Of a stretch of DNA of 64,000 bases, positions 57,391 to 64,000 are shown one piece after another. A model generated the notes under the pieces. The model was not told the DNA's origin. It saw only the letters and a program-made list of their open reading frames with translations, and made no database searches. Made by a program: the position numbers and the translations under genes. The stretch spans positions 15,838,542-15,902,541 of the forward strand of contig OY821791.1 of the NCBI GenBank assembly GCA_963682175.1. The letters are read 5' to 3'. Source of the stretch: Triglochin maritima (Eukaryota > Streptophyta > Magnoliopsida > Alismatales > Juncaginaceae). Positions within the stretch are counted from its first letter, which is position 1, and each line of letters begins with the position of its first letter.

Positions 57391-58316
57391 TTATGTCCCT
57401 AGGTTGGACAACCATCAGACAAAAACTTAAGAGGTCCCAAAAAAACCCAGAGCACCATAATATCCAAAATACCCAAGAAAAATGCTATCTATGCCACAAG
57501 GAAGGCCATTTGAAACGTGCTTGACTTACAAGACCACTTGTTAGGAAAACTCCTCAACACCAACACACCTCCAACCACCTTCACAAGCCACCACCACCTC
57601 CCAACCAAACGACAATGCAATACCATAACAAGAGGAACATGAGCCACAATGCCTCCCGAACTAGACACCTGGCTAATTTTGTGTTGTGCCTCCAACAGAC
57701 GACCGCCTCGTATAAAATTTCAAAGAGTTACTCTATTACGTGGTGGCCACCATAGCCAACGGTCTCACAAAGGAGGCTGATTTGGACCACACTTTATGCT
57801 TCAAATGGCAGACCATGACAGCTGGAACTTGCATTATTTGTCGGCAATAGCATTTTTATTCAAGTGCCACACTAAGAAGATGACATCCGACTTGTACGAA
57901 ACAAAATTGGAGACTCTTGAGGGCAACACATACGAGTTGCTCGATGGTCAAGAGGTGAAGGAGGTAGGTGATCACCCACTAATTCATGCATTTGGATTAT
58001 TGTACACGACATGCCTCCCGCTGCAGGGACTTTGGAGGCATTTCGGGACCTTGCTTCCACCTTCAGAGATTTAATGGATGTCGGCAAAAATATGATCTCC
58101 AAAAATTTTATTTGGGGGCCCACATTCAAGTGCGACCACATGTTGGTGTCAACATCCCAAGAGTGAAAGAGTTCTGGCATCATGATCACCACTACGAGGC
58201 ATTGATTTCTCTGGAAAAGGGTTTTATAAGTTCGAAGGGGACGACCAACCCAAATGTTAGGGCCCCGTAGTACCACAACTAAGCACAGTCAGATATATTA
58301 TAGTGGATAAGAACAG
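57391..58316 (+). pseudogene. Relic with a gag-type zinc knuckle
   Basis: At about 57,483 the plus strand reads CYLCHKEGHLKRA and then a stop that would be the last cysteine of a CCHC knuckle (TGC to TGA). The remainder includes a readable stretch at 57,796-58,074 (MADHDSWNLHYLSAIAFLFKCHTKKMTSDL...) that I do not recognise. It probably belongs to a retroelement interrupted by the solo LTR at 58,322. Confidence 0.45.
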
Positions 58317-58321
58317 TGGAG

Positions 58322-59846
58322 TGTTGGCTTTTTTGCCTTAATCTATGTTTTGATGATTTAATCAACCTAATCTTAATTGTGATCATTTAGAGTAGCACAC
58401 ATGTTGCATTGCATATATATTGCTTTGTGCTAACCTATACAGGTGATCAAGACTCAATGAAGAAATGAAATCAAGTCAAGACATGTAATCAAACTCATTT
58501 GAAGACATGTAATTTGTATTTTTTGAGTCTTAAAAACTTTGTGTAATTGAGCATACTTGAGCTAAAAACTACTCAAACACACACTAGGTTCCCTTTAGAA
58601 GTCAAACACGAAATTTCATATAATTTGAACTTCAATAGATCACCCAAACATAGACCGGAAAACACTAAACCAAAACCTAAACAGTCTGCCCACATTCGGT
58701 CGACCGAAACAGACCGTTCCGTCGACCGAGTGATCATATATCTTGTTAGTGTTTAACTGCCCAAGTTCGGTCGACCGTCCACACCTTTTTGGCCGACCGA
58801 GTTTCAACAAATTTCCGACAGTTTGTTTTGTCGTATATACCCAACGGTCATATTCGTATTATCTCAAAATACCCCAAATACATTTTATGTATCGGTCGAC
58901 CGAGGACCTTGTTCGGTCGACCGAACTTAGAAGACTCGACAAACCCAAAGTGTCTGTCGGTTTTCGGTCGATCGTAGACCATGTTTTGGTCGACCGAACT
59001 TTATCTTGTTTGTCAACCCCAAATGCCTAGTGTGAATCGGTCGACCAAACCTATCTCAGTGTTCGACCGATCACTTAAGTGTACCTAGATTATAGCCTTT
59101 GGCGGTCGACCGTTCCTTAACCGGTCGACCGAACCTTAATCAAAATTGCCAAACGGTCGACCGTTCTACCCGATCCGGTCGACTGAACTTACTCAGAATT
59201 GGGTCCTGTCAGTTTCTGTTTTGTGTATCTTACATCAACTCTTACCCAATTAACCCCAACGGCTATATTATCTTTAGTGCTTATAAATAGAGTTGTAAAA
59301 CACATTTTAACACAACTCTCCCACTACTATTTGTCCCCAACATTAGAGAGAAGCTCCACACACTCAAAAGCTCAAAACCTTCCACACTTAGTAATCAATT
59401 TCATATTCTACTCAAGTGTGCTCAAGTTTAGAGAGTGTTGTTCCACTCAAACATTGTTCAAGAAGCAATTGTCTTGGTGAAAGCCAAAGACACGAGTATA
59501 GACTTCGGTGAGAGCCCCAAGTGATCCCTCTCGGATTGTGAGAGGAGGAGCCAAGCTCGGCGAGGGTTGTTCACGAGTTTGAAGATTGTAAAGGCGTTCT
59601 CTCCCGGCCCGGAACAGGGAGTTGTTAGTGAAGTCGTAAGCAGAGCTCGGTGATCCGAACGGAGCTTGCAAGAGAGGACTAGTACCCGGGTGGGGTGTCG
59701 AACCTCTGTAAAATCCCCTGTCTCCATTGTGGTTTGAATTATCTCCCTCCTTACTTGCTTGTATTCCGCTGCATATCTTTGATCGATTAAACAAGTAGGT
59801 AATTAGCTTAAAAGTGATTAGAATTGTAGACCCTCACGATCGTACA
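58322..59846 (+). mobile_element. F-family copia solo LTR (1,525 bp, TSD TGGAG)
   Basis: It starts TGTTGGCTTTTTTGCC, the plus-strand version of the F LTR start, and ends CACGATCGTACA. It is flanked by perfect TGGAG repeats (58,317-58,321 and 59,847-59,851). No primer site or polypurine tract adjoins it. F-like landmarks follow in order: GATCAAGACTCAATGAAG, palindrome array, GTTGTTCCACTCAAACATTG, GAGCTTGCAAGAGAGG. Confidence 0.93.
58697..59185 (+). repeat. CGGTCGACCG doublet array with ~72-bp period
   Basis: Seven doublets: 58697/58719, 58768/58790, 58893/58914, 58965/58987, 59038/59060, 59103/59122 and 59154/59176. Spacing inside pairs is 22, 22, 21, 22, 22, 19 and 22 bp. Successive pairs are 71, 125, 72, 73, 65 and 51 bp apart. 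Spacers differ. Confidence 0.93.
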
Positions 59847-59851
59847 TGGAG

Positions 59852-60965
59852 TTGAAGATATCAAAGCAAAACAACTCGACGGAGATCATAGTCACCAACT
59901 GTCAATACGTGTAGCTCAAAAAGGGGTTGAATGACACGAGAAAGGTAGTTCCAAGCCCCAGTCATTGAACTCCGACCACTCAAATGTGCGACATAATGTG
60001 ACAACACGCTGGGGGGATGAAGAACGACCTCCAACTGATGTACCAAAGTCAGGACCACCAAGATTGGAGAATGACTTTGTCGGTTCAAATCAAGCTCTTT
60101 CGAATAAAAAGGTTAAAGACCTAGGAGGTCACCTCTCCTCCTAAAATCGATGCAGACAAAAGATTGGTGATGCATATCGTGCCCTTAGGCCTACCAACCA
60201 CATCTCACTGTACAAGCGGTGCACTTTGTGGTGGTAATCTCCAACCTCCTTGACTGGTACAAGTGCAAAAGCATTGCCTAACTTTGTTTTAAGGACCATC
60301 TCGGTAGAGGGTGTGGGCCCTCATATAATTTCCAGAAAATCCAAAATCCATAATTCGGTCTCCTCCTTGTCGGTGCCATGCGATAATTCACAACCACTGA
60401 CTGCAGGCCAACTTCTGGTGGACATAGCAGACAAGGCAATGGAGGACGACAACTTTGGACCACTTATCTTTGACATGGAAGATGATGCATGTGACACCAA
60501 AGGATCAACGACGAGGTCTCACCAACGAGAAGGTTGCATTTCGACACAACTACCCATGGTAACAAATCTGGCTACCACTCTACTTCATTAACGTCAAAAT
60601 ATATTATGCCATCATGTTCACTTAAGGAAAAAATAAAGTTTAATCTCAAGGTTTGACGAGATAATTATGCACATATCAATTGCTTGAGCTGATCCTAGGG
60701 GCCAAAATTTGAAATTCCACTTAGATATTTCGAGAAAGATATCTTGCCGCAGTCGTCTAGAGTCACACTCTCAATCTTTTCTCTCCCCTAGCGACCAAGA
60801 GTCGTATTCACGGGGTGATGTTTTACATTTGGATAATGCTTGCGAGTTCAACTCATTTTGCCACAACATGGGATTGGACTTTACAAACACCTCACAATCT
60901 AACCGATTCTTAAACCTCATTAGAGACAGACTTGACCTTCCAGATATTTTTATAATTGAGCTTTT
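59852..60965. other. Unassigned sequence after the solo LTR
   Basis: Presumably the continuation of the element interrupted at 58,317. The plus-strand open frame 60,250-60,591 shows no domain I recognise. Confidence 0.4.
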
Positions 60966-61620
60966 TTAGCAATGAGATCTTATGCATCACTACATGAAGA
61001 TTTTGCATTTAGAGTTGCAATTTCATGAATCAAATAAGAGTTCTCTAATGCAACTTTACCATGATTAGCAAGCAAATCATTTTTTTCATTTAATTTGACA
61101 TTGTAACTCATTGATTTTCTTTCTAGCTAGTTTATTCTTTTGACAAATTTGTTCAAAAGTTTCAAGTAGCTCATAGAATTCAATTTGTAATTCACTATAT
61201 GAATAATCAGAAGCATGAGATGAGCTACAAAATACCTCACTTTCCTCGTATTCTATTGCCATAAAGCACATTGAGGCAATTGTGCCTTCATTTGATGAAG
61301 ATGGTGTTGATTCATCCCAAGTTGCTTTGAGTCTTCGTTTTCTTTTCTTTTGCTCTTCTTCTTATCTTTTCTCATTTCTTTTTCTTTCTTGAGAAGCTCC
61401 TTGAATTTTCGACTCACCAACTTCTCTTCAATAACACTATCTCTTTTGATGGAGTTGGTGATGGCATGTAGCGTCAATAATTTCTTGGTTTCCTTCTCCT
61501 TGTGGTCTTTCATTTGTATCTCATATGTCATAAGACTACTCATAAATTCTCACAATGATTAGAGATAGATGTAATGCTAAACTACAATTAAGTAGATGAA
61601 ATTAATAACCTAATGCTTTG
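60966..61620 (-). pseudogene. Element J copia gag (partial)
   Basis: The minus strand reads SSLMTYEIQMKDHKEKETKKLLTLHAI...SRKFKELLKKEKEMRKDKKKSKRKENEDSKQL (61,253-61,543). It continues to CFMAIEYEESEVFCSSSHASDYSYSELQIEFYELLETFEQICQKNKLARKKINEL (61,086-61,271). The second part is a paralogue of the F gag linker at 40,175-40,393. Polymerase domains are absent. Confidence 0.75.
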
Positions 61621-61626
61621 ATACCA
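61615..61626 (-). other. Primer-binding site of element J (initiator tRNA-Met)
   Basis: GCTTTGATACCA on the plus strand is the initiator tRNA-Met 3' end with one change (C to T). It lies between gag and LTR. Confidence 0.8.
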
Positions 61627-61627
61627 A

Positions 61628-62977
61628 TTTTTAGGATCGATGACCCATCTAATCTCTAACTAAATGCGGAATTAAACACTGAATTAAAGGACTAAAGACT
61701 TGCAAACCACAAATGAAGACTTCGAAGATTTACAGAGGTTCGGCATTGCACTCGGTCCTAGTCATCCTCGCAAGCCCCATTTGTGCTACAAGCCCTGCAT
61801 ATGGTTCCACTACACCATCTTCGTTCTGGGCTGAGATTAACGCCCTTACAACACCGAGCCTCATGAACAATCCTCACCTCACTTGTGTCTCCTCTCACAA
61901 CAGAGGGAGAGCTTCCTCAAAGTTTTATAATGCCTTAGTGATTCTTAGATATGGAAATGAATCACCAGCTAAACACTCTAACTTGAGCACACTTGGATAT
62001 AGGATCTGAATTGATATGCAAGTTGTGAAATTTGGATTTGAGTGTATTTGGGCTTTGAAAGGTTGAGAATTGAGAGCACAAAGAGTAGATGAATTGAGAG
62101 AGTAGTAATCTTGTTTGTGTCTCTTTAATGAGGCTTATATAGGCTCCAAAGTAAATAGAGTCATTTGAGAGAGTTGGTGGAGTTTCAATCAATGAGAAGC
62201 AAGATTTTACTTAAACCTCGGGTAGATATCTAAGCTGGTTTGGTCGACCGTATACAGAATGGTTGTCTGAAACATGAGTGCTTTGGTGTTCCGACATAAG
62301 GTCAGATAACCATTTGCTAGCTCTAGAAATGGATTTCAATTTCAACCAATAGAGGTGTCGGTTGACTGAAATGGATTTGGTGCATTGTTTCACTATAACA
62401 TTGAAGATTGGTTTTTCCTGCCTATGATAGATCAGTCTACTGCCGTCTGTTCAAATGACTGAATGAAACATCAGTTTTACGCGAATAGTTATGGCTCAAA
62501 AGTCCGTTGAAAGGCAACGACTATATGCCACGAAAATAGTCGTTGCACACAAAAGGCTAAGAAGTAATCGGTTGACCGATAGGAGACCGATCGTCCAAAA
62601 ATGGACAAGTCCAAGGGGCTTCGGTTGACCAAATGTAATTCAGTTTTCTGAGTGGATAGTTCCAGAGAGCATCCTAACAGCTACTGATGAAATTTTTTTG
62701 GTTACCCGATAGGTGTTTAGTTGTCCGAACAAGGCCGGAACAGAATCCTAGTGCTCAAGTTTACATATGATCCTACAGACTCAATAAATAAAAATATTAC
62801 AAATCTTGGTCCAAAGCTTTGTTACAATCTTCAGTCTTTGTCCCAATGCTCATTCTCTTGATTATCTTGATCAACCTATTACTATGATTGAAAAGTATAA
62901 GTGTATATATGCAATACTTGTATATATATATATTTAAATTTTTACAAGCAATTAGGATCGGTTCATATTTTTCAACA
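61628..62977 (-). mobile_element. Element J 5' LTR (F family, decayed array)
   Basis: It aligns with F LTRs (CACTCTAACTTGAGCACACTTGG, GACTCAATAAATAAAAATATTACAAATCTT, TTGATCAACC). On the minus strand it starts TGTTGAAAAATATG. Array motifs are few and decayed: GGTCGACCG at about 62,243, CGGTTGACTG near 62,350, CGGTTGACCG at about 62,568, CGGTTGACCA at about 62,621. This pattern fits loss of CpG by C-to-T change. Confidence 0.75.
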
Positions 62978-62984
62978 ATTTTAT

Positions 62985-64000
62985 ATACAAAACTTCCTTA
63001 TTGTATTTCAATATATATTGTATACTAATTAACATTGAAATACATAAATTGGATCATACCTAGGTGATTATCAAATCATTTTTACCATTCGTAAGTCGGG
63101 TTGCAAGTCGGATCACCTCATAATCATCTCCAAGTGTTCAACAAACTCTAAAGAAGATTAGAGAGATCGAAACTAGTCGATCTCTAATTCAAGGTTATAA
63201 TCTAGCTAATAACCTCTTCTATGCTTCAAAGAATTTAATTTCTCAAGCACTCAATTAAAAAGAAGGATTTCAGATGGAATGATGGAGAAAATATGGAGAG
63301 GAGAAGGTTTTGCATTAATTAAACAAAAGAAGAGACGAGAGACATATTTATAGGACATCCTCAAACCCACATCATAGGTAAACCACTTATACATAATCCC
63401 ATGTTAATCTCTCCACTAAACTACATCATGTGCAAATCACTTTGCACATGATCTCTTATTTATTTCTCATCTCATAACTATCTTTGACCAAGGTGGATTA
63501 AATCCAACCATTAATCAACAAAAATCTCTTATTAATATATGCAAAAACATGAACAAACGGTTGGACTATTTTTCACTATTTTTGACTTTACCAAATTTGG
63601 ATTAATATCCAACAAAATTTGGGCTTTGGTGGTTTAGCAAATTTATATGTTATAATGTTGCATATCACATTATATCATATAATATATTTTGATATGTAAT
63701 ATCAAAACATTATACCCCATAATATATACATCTCATTCGAATATATTTGTTGTTCTAACCATGCCGTTATTACGACATATTGATTTTATTATTTTACCTC
63801 ATGTATATTATTTTATAACACATGAAACCTAATACATCATATAAAATATAGAATCACATCTCTTATTTCACAGTTTTGTGGTATGACCTATAGCAGAATC
63901 TAAGTTATGTTGGTAATGATATTAAACATTTAATATCATAAATTATAAGTGGTATCTAGCTATACATTATAGTTACTCAAATAACAAGATATTTTGCTTA
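62985..64000 (+). mobile_element. Element H: second copy of the G-type LTR, running off the window
   Basis: It is the reverse orientation of G. Shared landmarks include CATACCTA, TTCAACAAACTCTAAAGAAGAT, the double GAGATCGA...CGATCTC stretch, GGGTTT...CATG, CAGTTTTGTGGTATGACCTATAG and GTAATGATATTAA. The ~250-bp palindrome array of G is missing. The start is approximate and the end lies outside the window. Confidence 0.65.

Noticed and set aside
57796..58270. Plus-strand frames that could be a host gene
   Set aside because: They overlap in different frames, follow a broken gag zinc knuckle, and have no recognisable domain.

Overview
This window looks like nuclear DNA of a flowering plant, most likely a eudicot (species not recognised). 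The grounds are Ty3/gypsy elements of the chromovirus and Athila type, Ty1/copia elements primed by initiator tRNA-Met, hAT and Mutator-type MITEs, a plant-mobile-domain (PMD) pseudogene, and a snoRNA locus with a plant telo-box/Site II promoter. It is overwhelmingly nested transposable elements. I see one credible host locus, a snoRNA gene at about 46.3-47.1 kb.

Layout. 1-5,038: 3' end of a chromovirus pol (RNase H, integrase, chromodomain; three in-frame stops), its 3' LTR, and a truncated related LTR. 5,116-6,855: solo LTR of that family (TSD TTTTT). 6.9-7.2 kb: copia RNase H relic. 9,785-12,035: two hAT-type non-autonomous elements with 8-bp TSDs. 12,957-30,960: an old Athila element (A) with decayed gag-pol, split by a young gag-protease-only element (B, 21,851-29,126, TSD CTGAC). 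30,961-37,117: further Athila-type LTRs, one holding a hAT element that itself holds a chromovirus solo LTR. 38,039-44,984: internally deleted minus-strand copia element F, with another copia-type LTR (G) inside its gag. 45-45.6 kb: fragment of an F-family LTR (L).

46.27-47.1 kb: promoter with Site II motifs, telo-box and TATA box, then two 89-nt C/D-box snoRNA copies. 47.5 kb: 192-bp Mutator-type MITE. 48,347-50,047: minus-strand chromovirus solo LTR (TSD GTTAG). 50.4-52.0 kb: hAT-like element. 53.2-55.4 kb: a 99-bp tandem repeat with an open frame, a frameshifted PMD pseudogene, an AT-rich minisatellite and a GC-rich dyad array. 55.7-57.4 kb: Athila-type LTR remnant. 58,322-59,846: copia solo LTR (TSD TGGAG). 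60.97-64.0 kb: copia gag and LTR (J), then a second copy (H) of the G-type LTR.

The most striking signal is a 10-bp palindrome, CGGTCGACCG, that fills the LTRs of three apparently unrelated retrotransposon families. It occurs as doublets about 22 bp apart (start to start), often with a doublet period near 70 bp. The partner motifs can pair into hairpins and some show compensatory changes. Athila A and B carry other twin dyads with spacing kept between LTR and leader (21 bp in A, 32 bp in B), and GCGTCT/AGACGC dyads recur every 33 bp near the PMD pseudogene. Helically phased dyads in LTRs and leaders therefore recur across lineages here.
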